A stretch of DNA of 34,700 bases from Kapaibacterium sp038202665 (GCA_038202665.1 JBBRES010000003.1:1-34700); one strand, 5' to 3'; counted from the stretch's first letter, positions 1 through 7,709 are shown. Notes: a model not told the origin generated them from the sequence alone. Made by a program: numbers and translations.

Positions 1-712
1 TATGGAGCAACACAGCCACAACCGTAGAATCCACTCCACCACTCAGTGCGCAAATCACGCCACCATTTCCAACAGTCTTCTGAATGTCTGCAATCGCGGC
101 ATCGATGAACGACGTTGCATTCCATGTTGGAGAGCAGCCGCAAATGGTTAGCACAAAATTCTTGAGGAGAACGCGACCTTCTGTGGTGTGAGCGACTTCG
201 GGATGGAACTGCACACCATAGATGCGACGCTTTGGATCGCGAATCGCACAGATGTCTGCGTTCTCTGTATGCGCAAGGTGTTCGAAGCCAGTTGGGAGGG
301 CGGTAAGGTGATCTCCATGACTCATCCACACTTGCGTTGCGGCGCGCATACCAACAAAGAGATCCGACCAGTCGTCGATCGTGAGCATGGCCCTGCCAAA
401 CTCCCGCCGTGCCGCCTTATCAACCTGACCTCCCAATTGATGGGCGATGAGTTGAAGTCCGTAGCAAATGCCCAACACCGGAATGTTCAACGAAAACACG
501 TCGAACGATGGCATGGGTGCACCTTCTGCGTAGACACTCGACGGACCTCCACTAAGGATCAGTCCTTTGGGCGCTAACGCCTCGAAGGCCTCTTTCGAGA
601 TGTTGTAGGGATGAATCTCTGCATACACACCGGCCTCACGCACTTTCCGTGCTATGATCTGTGTGTACTGAGAGCCAAAGTCGAGAATAACGATGCGTTC
701 GGAGTGTGTCAT
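1..712 (-). CDS. guaA: GMP synthase (glutamine-hydrolysing), N-terminal part, cut by the window edge
   Basis: Converts XMP to GMP with glutamine and ATP in the cytoplasm, the last step of guanine nucleotide synthesis. About 237 residues are visible and the reading frame is open at base 1. The protein starts MTHSERIVILDFGSQYTQ, typical of the class I glutamine amidotransferase domain. The catalytic triad is visible: Cys83 in GICYG, and His170 and Glu172 in FHPEV. The start of the ATP-pyrophosphatase domain follows, with the P-loop SGGVDS near residue 223. The ATG at 710-712 fits the family's N-terminus. There is no Shine-Dalgarno sequence; a TATTTTTG box ends 7 nt upstream, so the mRNA may be leaderless. 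The rest of the gene lies left of the window. Identification is firm. Confidence 0.97.
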   Translation of the reverse strand, partial: MTHSERIVILDFGSQYTQIIARKVREAGVYAEIHPYNISKEAFEALAPKGLILSGGPSSVYAEGAPMPSFDVFSLNIPVLGICYGLQLIAHQLGGQVDKAARREFGRAMLTIDDWSDLFVGMRAATQVWMSHGDHLTALPTGFEHLAHTENADICAIRDPKRRIYGVQFHPEVAHTTEGRVLLKNFVLTICGCSPTWNATSFIDAAIADIQKTVGNGGVICALSGGVDSTVVAVLLH

Positions 713-719
713 ACGTGCA

Positions 720-727
720 CAAAAATA
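720..727 (-). promoter_or_regulatory. Candidate Bacteroidota -7 box (TATTTTTG) for guaA
   Basis: The minus strand reads TATTTTTG, an exact match to the Bacteroidota sigma-A -7 consensus TAnnTTTG. It ends 7 nt before the guaA ATG. A TTG lies about 25 nt upstream, slightly far for the -33 element. The box also forms the T-rich tail of the terminator at 730-752, so the match could be coincidental. Confidence 0.5.
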
Positions 728-729
728 CG

Positions 730-752
730 AAAGGGCGGCCGAGCCGCCCTTT
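730..752 (-). terminator. Rho-independent terminator of the outer-membrane protein gene
   Basis: A perfect 10-bp stem (AAAGGGCGGC with GCCGCCCTTT) encloses a 3-nt loop. On the minus strand it is followed by TCGTATTTTT. It lies 34 bp after the stop of the gene at 786-1433 and just before guaA, so it should end that upstream transcript. Confidence 0.85.
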
Positions 753-785
753 CAAAACATCAGGGAAGATGAATCTATCAGAAGA

Positions 786-1433
786 TCAGTCGCCAAGATT
801 GAACAGGTAGTTCACACCAAGGCCGAAGGAAGCGGTCTTTGGATTGTATGTGGTTTCTGAAGTCGACAGTCCGCTCGTGTCATTCATTCCCGTCAGCATA
901 TAGCCGGCATGAACGAGAAAGTTTAGGCTGCCTGATTTGTTACGCAAGACTGGAATCATACCGCCAATGCGCACTTCGATGGTCGGAGATGTCTGCTTGG
1001 ACGTAATGTCTGCTTCGGTTGAACCACTCACGTTCATCAAACTATACGAGAGCGGGAATCCGAATGATGCACCAATCTGAAAGCCAGACAGGAAGAGCAT
1101 CGGAGCAATGTTAAGGTAGGATCGCTTGTAGATGAAGGTGTTGTTGTCGTTTGCCAAGGCCTCGGACTCGGGGCGCATGCGAAACGTGTATTGTGCGTAG
1201 CCAAGGTCTGCCGTAAATCCGACCGATTCGTCTGTATTCAAAAGCATCCGAAACGTTGCGGCAAAATCTGGAATGGGATTGATGTTCACCCCTGTTTTAG
1301 CACCGGTTGGGATGTTTCCCACGTTCACGCCACCCTTCCAAAGTATGCTTGGACCGATGGCCATCTTTTGAGCCTGTACCCCTGTTGCCAGCAGTAACCC
1401 AAGCAAGGCGACGACAAGAAGTGTACGTTTCAT
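786..1433 (-). CDS. Outer-membrane beta-barrel protein (unknown function)
   Basis: A 215-residue exported protein of unknown specific function. The N-terminus MKRTLLVVALLGLLLATGVQA is a signal peptide with likely cleavage after Ala21 (VQA|QK). The rest shows alternating polar and hydrophobic residues with many Gly and aromatic residues, and it ends in a strand (GLGVNYLFNL) typical of outer-membrane barrels. An earlier in-frame ATG exists at 1445, but the ATG at 1433 is preferred: GGAGA sits about 5 nt before it and the signal peptide starts there. A strong terminator follows at 730-752. It lies 52 bp downstream of the MFS transporter gene and could be transcribed with it; a weak box, TAGATTTA, is in the gap. 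The barrel assignment is inferred from composition. Confidence 0.75.
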   Translation of the reverse strand: MKRTLLVVALLGLLLATGVQAQKMAIGPSILWKGGVNVGNIPTGAKTGVNINPIPDFAATFRMLLNTDESVGFTADLGYAQYTFRMRPESEALANDNNTFIYKRSYLNIAPMLFLSGFQIGASFGFPLSYSLMNVSGSTEADITSKQTSPTIEVRIGGMIPVLRNKSGSLNFLVHAGYMLTGMNDTSGLSTSETTYNPKTASFGLGVNYLFNLGD

Positions 1434-1485
1434 AGTGTTCTCCAATGGTGAATTGCTCGATATCCGTAAATCTACTGCGATTTAT

Positions 1486-2709
1486 TCAAGGCTCGACAAA
1501 GTCTAGGTCTTTGCCAAAGGTCTCCTTCAAGAAGAACCACCCAGTAAAAGCCAATGCCAAGACGCCGATGCCAACAACGACGGCACTTTCCACAAGTGGC
1601 GCACCTTGAAAGGATGGATGTTGACGTAGTGTTTTGAAAAGAATGAGGGCGGGCACCAAGGCGCCTCGAACAACATTGGGAACTGTGGTGGCAACCGTCG
1701 CGCGCATGTTTGTCCCGAACTGCTCGGCCGCCGTTGTCACAAACACTGCCCAATACCCTGCGCTAAAGCCCAAGAGTCCACATTGCAGATACGTTAGCGC
1801 AGCAGAACGAGCAGGGGTGAAGAGATACCATGCCACCGTGCACACCGTCATGAGCAAAAAGAACATGATGGTCCGACGTCTGCTCTTGAGCCATTGACTA
1901 ATCAGACCACTCGCAAGATCGCCCGCAGCAAGTCCCACATACGTCCACATCACACTCTGTCCAGCCTCGATGGCCTCCATGCCGCCCCCCTCCTTGGTAA
2001 ACTCCGGACTAAACGTCACGAGAATACCAATGACGTACCAGATGGGCAGGCCAATGGCAACACTGGCCAAGTAGGCGGAGATGCGATCTTTTCGAAAGAC
2101 CATGAGGAAGTTGCCGCGCACCACACCCTCTGTGCGAGTCTTGTGGAACAGACCGGATTCTCGAATGCGCACGCGCATCACAAGGAGCCCAAGTCCCATA
2201 AGTCCACCGGCCACGAACGCCGCCTTCCAATCATAGAAGTGATGTACGAAGTAGGCGGCTACAGCACCTAGAATGCCCATGCTTGCCACCACGGTTGTCC
2301 CGTAGCCACGCGTTTGCTTGGGCATGATTTCCGCAACAAGCGTTACGGCCACACCAAGTTCCCCGGCAAGACCGATGCCCGAAAGAAAGCGGAACATAGC
2401 ATACATCGGGACCGACGTGACAAAAGCATTCGCGATGTTCATGATCGAATACATGAGGATAGATCCGAGCATTACCGAGAGTCGACCTTTCTTATCGGCA
2501 AGCATGCCAAAGAGAAGTCCACCCAACAACATCCCCACCATCTGCGAATTGATGATGAATTCGCTTGCATTCTGCATCGAGGCCGCGTCTACGCCAATAG
2601 ACTTGAGAGACTCGATACGCACGATACTAAACAGGATCAGATCGTAGATGTCGACGAAATATCCAAGACCGCAAACGAGAACCGTAAGCCAAATGCGAGA
2701 AGATGTCAT
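1486..2709 (-). CDS. Major facilitator superfamily transporter (MHS/ProP-like)
   Basis: A 407-residue inner-membrane permease with about 12 hydrophobic segments. The loop LFGMLADKKGRLSVMLGS after the second segment is the MFS motif A. The segment ELGVAVTLVAEIMPKQTRGYG resembles the conserved loop of metabolite:proton symporters of the MHS type. The substrate cannot be read from sequence. An upstream in-frame ATG at 2796 would overlap cdd by about 90 bp. The ATG at 2709 is chosen because it forms an ATGA stop-start overlap with cdd, indicating translational coupling, and because the first membrane helix follows at once (MTSSRIWLTVLVCGLGY). Coupling to cytidine deaminase hints at nucleoside or pyrimidine uptake, which is speculative. 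Confidence 0.85.
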   Translation of the reverse strand: MTSSRIWLTVLVCGLGYFVDIYDLILFSIVRIESLKSIGVDAASMQNASEFIINSQMVGMLLGGLLFGMLADKKGRLSVMLGSILMYSIMNIANAFVTSVPMYAMFRFLSGIGLAGELGVAVTLVAEIMPKQTRGYGTTVVASMGILGAVAAYFVHHFYDWKAAFVAGGLMGLGLLVMRVRIRESGLFHKTRTEGVVRGNFLMVFRKDRISAYLASVAIGLPIWYVIGILVTFSPEFTKEGGGMEAIEAGQSVMWTYVGLAAGDLASGLISQWLKSRRRTIMFFLLMTVCTVAWYLFTPARSAALTYLQCGLLGFSAGYWAVFVTTAAEQFGTNMRATVATTVPNVVRGALVPALILFKTLRQHPSFQGAPLVESAVVVGIGVLALAFTGWFFLKETFGKDLDFVEP

Positions 2710-3116
2710 GAGGGTGGCAAGGAAGAAGGGGAGAATCCCGATGGAAGAAGTTCCTGCATAGTAAAGCGTTGTTCCTTTCCGCTCAACGTCCGACATATCA
2801 CTATCATGTGCATCGACATCTCTGCCAACACCTGTCTACAAGCACCGCATGGCGTAATGGGCTCTGGCGTATCGGCAATCACCACGCAGCACACAACATC
2901 GCGATGCGCATCTGCAACCGCAGCGGTTACCGCTGCGCGCTCGGCGCATTGAGTGAGACCGTAGCTGGCGTTCTCTACGTTGCAGCCAGCATAGATTTTT
3001 CCATCTGTTGTAACAAGCGCAGCACCAACGTGGAAGTTCGAATAGGGCGCATAGGCACGCTCGCGCACAAGAGTTGCGCGCTCAATGGCCATACGAAGTA
3101 GTGACTCGTCGATCAT
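2706..3116 (-). CDS. cdd: Cytidine deaminase
   Basis: A 136-residue enzyme that deaminates cytidine and deoxycytidine to uridine forms in pyrimidine salvage. The zinc-site signature is complete: Cys57-Ala-Glu59 (QCAER, with Glu59 as proton shuttle) and Pro88-Cys89-Gly-Ala-Cys92. The substrate-binding NVENASYG precedes it at 46-53. Length matches the small tetrameric class. The ATG at 3116 gives the usual N-terminus. Its stop overlaps the ATG of the MFS gene (ATGA). It diverges from mutY with only 19 bp between start codons. A TATCTTTG box inside the mutY reading frame (3144-3151) is the likely promoter. Confidence 0.95.
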   Translation of the reverse strand: MIDESLLRMAIERATLVRERAYAPYSNFHVGAALVTTDGKIYAGCNVENASYGLTQCAERAAVTAAVADAHRDVVCCVVIADTPEPITPCGACRQVLAEMSMHMIVICRTLSGKEQRFTMQELLPSGFSPSSLPPS

Positions 3117-3123
3117 GACTTCC

Positions 3124-3131
3124 TAGATTTG
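3124..3131 (+). promoter_or_regulatory. Candidate -7 box (TAGATTTG) for mutY
   Basis: TAGATTTG matches TAnnTTTG exactly and ends 4 nt before the GTG start of mutY. It lies in the 19-bp gap between divergent start codons. No clear -33 TTG is visible at the usual distance. Transcription from here would give a leaderless mRNA. Confidence 0.5.
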
Positions 3132-3135
3132 CGAG

Positions 3136-4047
3136 GTGAAGTTCAAAGATACATTACGTACTGCCTTGCGAGCGAAGGTGGTTGCATGGTATAACCATGC
3201 CGCACGACCATTCCCTTGGCGCGTAGATGTGCCAGACCCCTACATGATCTTCGTAAGCGAGGTGATGCTTCAGCAAACGCAAGCTTTGCGCGTTGCGCAG
3301 AAGTTGCCTGTATTTCTTGAAAGCTTTCCAAGCATCCGCCATCTAGCCAATGCATCCACGGGTACAATCATCAGAGCATGGCAGGGTATGGGATACAACA
3401 GTCGAGCTCTACGATTACGTGACGCGGCACGGATGATTGTTGAAGAATTCGACGGAGTTGTTCCTTCGGATCCCGTGCAATTGAAAACGCTTCCCGGTAT
3501 CGGTCCATACGCATCCGCATCGATTGCCTGCTTCGCCTACAACAAACGAACCATTGTGCTGGATGTGAACATTCGAAGAGTGTATTCGCGGTGGATGCAG
3601 AAGCAGAAGACAACGGTTGACGTAATGTCGGAGAGCATGCTGCAGGAATTCGCGGCTATCATCATTCCACCTCGCCACCCTTCCCGCTGGCACAATGCGG
3701 TAATGGAGCTTGGAGCTCTCATATGCACGGCGCGCGCGCCGCAGTGTGGCATGTGTCCGACGTCATCTATCTGCGCGTCGGCTCATCGAATGACGGAAGG
3801 TGTGCGCATCAAGAAGGAAGAGCCCCTGTTTCGCAACGAGCCTCAGCGCATTTGGCGAGGTCGTGTGGTCGAAGTCTTGCGAGTCAAACCGCTCGGAGCA
3901 TCGATTACTGCACGTGCTCTCTTCAAAGTCACCACGCGCACAGTTGCCACAGAACAGGAAATGAAATGGTTTCGCGATCTCCTTCGGAAGATCGCGCGAG
4001 ACGGATTGATCGTACTGGACGGCGACGTTGTGCGACTGCACGATTGA
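3136..4047 (+). CDS. mutY: A/G-specific adenine glycosylase, NUDIX-less type
   Basis: A 303-residue DNA repair enzyme of the HhH-GPD superfamily, expected to remove adenine mispaired with 8-oxoguanine. Visible features are Glu42 in SEVMLQQTQ (the catalytic Glu position of MutY), the helix-hairpin-helix LPGIGPYAS (119-127), Asp143 in VLDVNIRRV (the catalytic Asp position), and a [4Fe-4S] site Cys197-x6-Cys204-x2-Cys207-x5-Cys213. The usual C-terminal NUDIX-like domain is absent. About 85 residues with an RGRVVEVLR motif, looking like a winged helix, replace it, as in actinobacterial MutY. The start is GTG at 3136; it keeps the family N-terminus but has no Shine-Dalgarno sequence, and TAGATTTG ends 4 nt before it. 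A thymine-mismatch glycosylase role is less likely because Glu42 is present. Confidence 0.88.
   Translation: MKFKDTLRTALRAKVVAWYNHAARPFPWRVDVPDPYMIFVSEVMLQQTQALRVAQKLPVFLESFPSIRHLANASTGTIIRAWQGMGYNSRALRLRDAARMIVEEFDGVVPSDPVQLKTLPGIGPYASASIACFAYNKRTIVLDVNIRRVYSRWMQKQKTTVDVMSESMLQEFAAIIIPPRHPSRWHNAVMELGALICTARAPQCGMCPTSSICASAHRMTEGVRIKKEEPLFRNEPQRIWRGRVVEVLRVKPLGASITARALFKVTTRTVATEQEMKWFRDLLRKIARDGLIVLDGDVVRLHD
3144..3151 (-). promoter_or_regulatory. Candidate -7 box (TATCTTTG) for cdd
   Basis: The minus strand reads TATCTTTG, an exact TAnnTTTG match, 27 nt upstream of the cdd ATG and inside the first codons of mutY. No -33 TTG was found at the usual distance. The cdd and mutY promoters would overlap back to back. 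Confidence 0.5.
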
Positions 4048-5358
4048 TCACAATGTGTACTTGATCCCCGCCGTGAAGACGTTGAACTGACTCACACTAT
4101 AGTCAACCGAGATTCGAAATGCATCGATGATGCCCGTTGCACCAATCGTCCACTTGATGTTCTGTGCTGCGCTGTGGATGTTCGACGACTGCGGTCTCGT
4201 GTCGCCCGGATAACACGGAAGATCCGGATTTGATGGTGCACCTGGCGAAGGAGGCTGTGGCAGCAGTCCCAACTGAATTTGAATTTCTTGTGGAAGCGGA
4301 TACGTGTACGTGGAATTCACCGAGATGGTCTCATAGGAGATTCCGGAATAGAGATCGAGCACTTCCCACAGTCGCTTGCTTGCATGAAGATTGAAGTTGA
4401 AGATCGTTGCTGTTGCATCAAGTGTTGCATTGGTGTAACCCACAGTGTTCTTCAGGTTTGTGCCCTGATAGCCGAACTGTGCTGCCATGTCGAACCAGTC
4501 TTCCGGAAAATATTGCGACAGACTATGACGGATGGCGCCGCCCCAGAACGCGAACTTCCCAACGTTCTTGTCGAACTCGACGGGTGGTATGAAGCGAATC
4601 ATGATCTCTGTCCCGAAGAGCGAACCAATTTCCAGTTGTGGCACTGCCGCAACGATGACGTTCATGTTTGCGCCGGGTGGTAGAGTGAGATAGCTGTTGA
4701 GCTTCAATCTCGACACAAGTGTATCAAGCTGCGCTGCCGTGGAGGGCGACGTTGCAAGGAGCACTTTGTATTCCGGACGTGCTCGCAGAAGTGCGAGAAG
4801 TTCTGAAGTGGAAGGAAGAATCACTCGCGTGTCGGGCTGATAGCCGAACAGCGTTGGTGCCTTCTCTGGAAGGATGAGCTTGTTCGAGTCTAGGGCATCG
4901 CGGAAAATCTCGTTCATCAACGACGTGGCAAGACCAAGCGTATCGCCGTAGTTCGGATTGATCGTGTAGACTGGTTTTCCATCAACGATTTTTAGCGACC
5001 CGTACTTCGTCAGTTCATTGCCTACGTCTGTACGCGGACCTAGATTTAACGTTGGCTTGAACCACTTCATGTCCTCCTGTACGAAGCCCACCATCGTGTT
5101 TACGCTGACGCGGAAATAGGGCTTGTCAACTTTTTTAGGAATACGTGCCCCATCAAAGAATCGAGAATTGGACGTGGCATTGATACTCACTACCATTGGC
5201 TGAATGAACGGCACAGCATTACTCTCGAAGAGCGTCTTGGTGAGGTTGCGTGTAATGTCTACGTTCAATGGCACGATCACGTTTGAACACGTATCAGGAA
5301 CTGCATGCAGAACCGTCGTAGCCACAAGAAGACATAGTATGATTTGTACGTGCTTCAT
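4048..5358 (-). CDS. DUF6588-like outer-membrane protein
   Basis: A 436-residue exported protein. A signal peptide is present (MKHVQIILCLLVATTVLHA, likely cleaved after Ala19). The central part contains LPPGANMNVIVAAVPQLEIG followed by GTEIMIRFIPP and WGGAIRHSLSQYFPE, a pattern I associate with the Bacteroidota DUF6588 family. It ends in beta-strands (FNVFTAGIKYTL) like an outer-membrane barrel. The frame is open upstream to 5661, but the ATG at 5358 begins the signal peptide and overlaps the stop of the 61-residue membrane protein as ATGA. Its stop codon abuts the stop of convergent mutY in one palindromic TGATCA. Function is unknown; the family call is from memory of motifs. Confidence 0.72.
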   Translation of the reverse strand: MKHVQIILCLLVATTVLHAVPDTCSNVIVPLNVDITRNLTKTLFESNAVPFIQPMVVSINATSNSRFFDGARIPKKVDKPYFRVSVNTMVGFVQEDMKWFKPTLNLGPRTDVGNELTKYGSLKIVDGKPVYTINPNYGDTLGLATSLMNEIFRDALDSNKLILPEKAPTLFGYQPDTRVILPSTSELLALLRARPEYKVLLATSPSTAAQLDTLVSRLKLNSYLTLPPGANMNVIVAAVPQLEIGSLFGTEIMIRFIPPVEFDKNVGKFAFWGGAIRHSLSQYFPEDWFDMAAQFGYQGTNLKNTVGYTNATLDATATIFNFNLHASKRLWEVLDLYSGISYETISVNSTYTYPLPQEIQIQLGLLPQPPSPGAPSNPDLPCYPGDTRPQSSNIHSAAQNIKWTIGATGIIDAFRISVDYSVSQFNVFTAGIKYTL

Positions 5359-5540
5359 TTGCGTGTGAGCCAATTTTTCACAAGAAGATAGACGGGAATA
5401 GCAATGATCATCATCAAAATCACCTGGAACCCAAACCACATCAGGGAAAAGATGTGGAACAGCGTCCACAACAACACTTTGAAAATCATCCATGCAATAA
5501 GCACGGCGATGACAATGGCGAGGATATTCTTCCCGTTCAT
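5355..5540 (-). CDS. Small two-helix membrane protein (61 residues, unknown)
   Basis: I do not recognise a family. The 61 residues are almost entirely hydrophobic, with two likely membrane helices at about 5-27 and 32-54 and a basic C-terminus (KNWLTRK). It starts 3 bp after the stop of the GT4 gene, with AAGG a few bases before its ATG, and its stop overlaps the ATG of the DUF6588-like gene as ATGA. The tight packing on both sides argues that it is real and translated as part of the operon. It may help membrane assembly of neighbouring products or simply be a small inner-membrane protein. Confidence 0.7.
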   Translation of the reverse strand: MNGKNILAIVIAVLIAWMIFKVLLWTLFHIFSLMWFGFQVILMMIIAIPVYLLVKNWLTRK

Positions 5541-5543
5541 AGG

Positions 5544-6860
5544 TTACCTTTCTACCGTTATCGCATCCAAGATGCGTGCCAAAAAGTGCGCCGATTCTCT
5601 CCGTTCGAACTTCGTCACTGCCGCAGGATCTGGCGTTGCCATGGGTTTGTTGTGCTTCCATCGAGTGTACATGGTTTCGACGATCGAGGCTACTGCCTCC
5701 ACATCATCTTGCGGTGCACTCATTCCGGCCTTCGTCTCCATCACAAGCTGTTCAATGGCGCTTCCCCGTGGAGCAAGAGCGATTACAGGTCGGTACGTGC
5801 CAATGTATTCATACACCTTGCCCGGAACAATTTCTGCGCTCTCTTTGGTCTCGTCTACAATCAGCAACAGCACGTCGCTCTTCATCAAGTACGCAATGCT
5901 CTCTGCATGCGGAACGTAGGCGATGTTTTCTACGCTTGGTGCGAAGCGAGATGCTTCGAGCATGGTTTTGACATCGTCTCCAAACCGACCCACAAATCGC
6001 AGATGAACACTCTCTGGCGAGAGCACTCCGCGCTCATGCAGCACATCGAGCGCGCGTAGGAACTTTGCCGGATTACGTCTACCGTACATCGAGCCCGTAT
6101 AGGTGATGGTGAATACGTCGTTCTTCACATAATCAACGCGCGGCATGTCGTTCGAATCGAAACCGTTCGGCACGTGATAGAACTTCGATCTCTCTAGCGT
6201 TGGATACTTCGAGAGTGCATCATCGATAATGCCTTGCCATGCGCACTCTACAGCATCCGCCTCTGCAAACACACTGCGCTCTAAAGATCTGTCGATCGCT
6301 GCCGGGAGGAACCACCTATCCGGGGTTGTGAGAAAACCCGTCCACGGATCACGAAACCCTGCAACCCATGGCCTCTTCGTTTGACGATGCAGGGCACGTC
6401 CGATGAGTGCGCAGGTATAGGGCGGCGAGGAGGTGTAGATCGCATCAATGTTTTCGCGCTCAATGAGATTCCTTCCCACCTTCACAGCCGTAAGCAACCA
6501 TCCAACCCTTGCATCTGGAATGAAGAATGTTGCGCGAATGAATTCGGCCAAGCGCTCTTTCCATCCACTGCGTTGCGCGTTCGATTTGTTCACGTTCACG
6601 TCGATGGCCGCTGATTTTTTGCCCATGAGAGAGCGATAGAGATCGTAGGGCTCGTAAATGCGAACACGATGCACGTCTACATAGTCTGGAATTTTCTCGA
6701 GCAATGACTCGTCACGTGCCGGAAAATCCCCGTTCTCAACCGTAAGAACGATGGGCTTCCATCCTGCTTCGTGCAAATACGTGACGTGCTTTAACACCCG
6801 TTGCACGCCTGGGCCACCACCTGGAGGAAAGTGATATGCTACAACGAGAACCTTCTTCAT
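5544..6860 (-). CDS. Glycosyltransferase family 4 (GT-B fold)
   Basis: A 438-residue enzyme that probably adds a sugar from a nucleotide-sugar donor to a growing surface glycan. The N-terminal motif AYHFPPGGGPGVQRV (8-22) is the acceptor-side Gly-rich loop of GT4 enzymes. The donor-side E-x7-E motif is present as Glu343...Glu351 in EIVPGKVYE. A typical DPWTGF segment lies mid-protein. The frame is open upstream to 6953, but the ATG at 6860 starts the conserved MKKVLVVAY strand and overlaps the methyltransferase stop as ATGA. It is followed after 3 bp by the small membrane protein gene. Donor and acceptor are unknown. Confidence 0.88.
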   Translation of the reverse strand: MKKVLVVAYHFPPGGGPGVQRVLKHVTYLHEAGWKPIVLTVENGDFPARDESLLEKIPDYVDVHRVRIYEPYDLYRSLMGKKSAAIDVNVNKSNAQRSGWKERLAEFIRATFFIPDARVGWLLTAVKVGRNLIERENIDAIYTSSPPYTCALIGRALHRQTKRPWVAGFRDPWTGFLTTPDRWFLPAAIDRSLERSVFAEADAVECAWQGIIDDALSKYPTLERSKFYHVPNGFDSNDMPRVDYVKNDVFTITYTGSMYGRRNPAKFLRALDVLHERGVLSPESVHLRFVGRFGDDVKTMLEASRFAPSVENIAYVPHAESIAYLMKSDVLLLIVDETKESAEIVPGKVYEYIGTYRPVIALAPRGSAIEQLVMETKAGMSAPQDDVEAVASIVETMYTRWKHNKPMATPDPAAVTKFERRESAHFLARILDAITVER

Positions 6861-7693
6861 GAAGGAACACGCAAGAGGAAGGCCGCCTCCATGGCCAGCG
6901 CACGAACGAATCCTAGACCTGACAGTGCGGTAATCTCGAGCGTTGGAATCCAAGGCTTACTATACTTCCAACGAAACACCGGGCGCAAGGCAAAGTATCG
7001 TTGGTCAAGTATCTCAAAGCCCTCGGCAACTGCAGAGGTGCGTACACGATTTGCGGAAAGTCGGATGACGGCAAGACGTTCGACTTCTTCTTTGTTGACC
7101 GTCGTGGTCTTGTTGATGAACTTCTGAAAGATCGACCGTGGGAGCATGTGTATGAACGGCAGCTTGGCAAGGCGCGTGTCGAGCAACTGTTGGTGTCCAC
7201 CATACGGAGAGGTGTAGGGCGGAAAGGTGAGAAGGAGAACGCCGCCGGGCTTGAGCAGACGTTTGATATTGCGTAAGGCAATACTTGTGTCGTCTAGGTG
7301 TTCAATCACATCCCGTAACATCACCAAATCAAATCTGCCATGCCATTGCGTAGGGATCTCTTCATAGATCACATCATGTTCCGTCAGTTCGACTGTGTAG
7401 CCTGCGATCGACGCGCACTTCGTTGTTACCTCACGGAGGAGCGGACCTTGGATATCGGTTCCCAAGGCATACGATGCTCCTGCATCGACGCATGCCATGA
7501 GAACACCACCTTCTGCGCAACCGATCTCTGCAACAGCCGCGCCATTGCACGATATGCCGCGAGACGCAAGCCAGGGGATGAGCGTTCCTTGTGCGAGCTT
7601 GAACTGACTAATCCAGTTTCGCGTCGTGCGTGGATGCAGCTTGGCAGAGATGATCGCTTGAACAGGATCGTGATTTGATGGAGATGGTGTCAT
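6857..7693 (-). CDS. Class I SAM-dependent methyltransferase
   Basis: A 278-residue cytoplasmic methyltransferase. Motif I is VAEIGCAEGG (54-63); the acidic residue binding the SAM ribose is probably Asp80 in ALGTDIQ; the post-II motif is RDVIEHL (127-133); and motif III is LKPGGVLLLTFPP (147-159). It resembles UbiG-type methyltransferases found in polysaccharide clusters, so it may methylate a sugar or another small acceptor. It is the first gene of a coupled run: methyltransferase, GT4, small membrane protein, DUF6588-like protein. A TAACTTTG box ends 8 nt before its ATG. The acceptor cannot be told from sequence. Confidence 0.87.
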   Translation of the reverse strand: MTPSPSNHDPVQAIISAKLHPRTTRNWISQFKLAQGTLIPWLASRGISCNGAAVAEIGCAEGGVLMACVDAGASYALGTDIQGPLLREVTTKCASIAGYTVELTEHDVIYEEIPTQWHGRFDLVMLRDVIEHLDDTSIALRNIKRLLKPGGVLLLTFPPYTSPYGGHQQLLDTRLAKLPFIHMLPRSIFQKFINKTTTVNKEEVERLAVIRLSANRVRTSAVAEGFEILDQRYFALRPVFRWKYSKPWIPTLEITALSGLGFVRALAMEAAFLLRVPS

Positions 7694-7701
7694 AGAACGG
7701 C

Positions 7702-7709
7702 CAAAGTTA
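7702..7709 (-). promoter_or_regulatory. Candidate -7 box (TAACTTTG) for the methyltransferase operon
   Basis: The minus strand reads TAACTTTG, an exact TAnnTTTG match ending 8 nt before the ATG at 7693. A TTG at 7727-7725 lies 15 nt upstream, a little close for a -33 element. It is paired with a plus-strand box a few bases away. Confidence 0.55.

Noticed and set aside
188..577. Plus-strand frame of 129 codons opposite guaA
   Set aside because: It lies entirely opposite the conserved guaA sequence, which carries an intact catalytic triad, and shows no domain of its own.
2314..2952. Plus-strand frame of 212 codons opposite the MFS and cdd genes
   Set aside because: The sequence is low in hydrophobic pattern and rich in Arg and His, and it is opposite two well-supported genes.
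5359..5661. N-terminal extension of the DUF6588-like frame
   Set aside because: It would overlap the small membrane gene and the GT4 gene and precede the signal peptide, so the ATG at 5358 is the real start.
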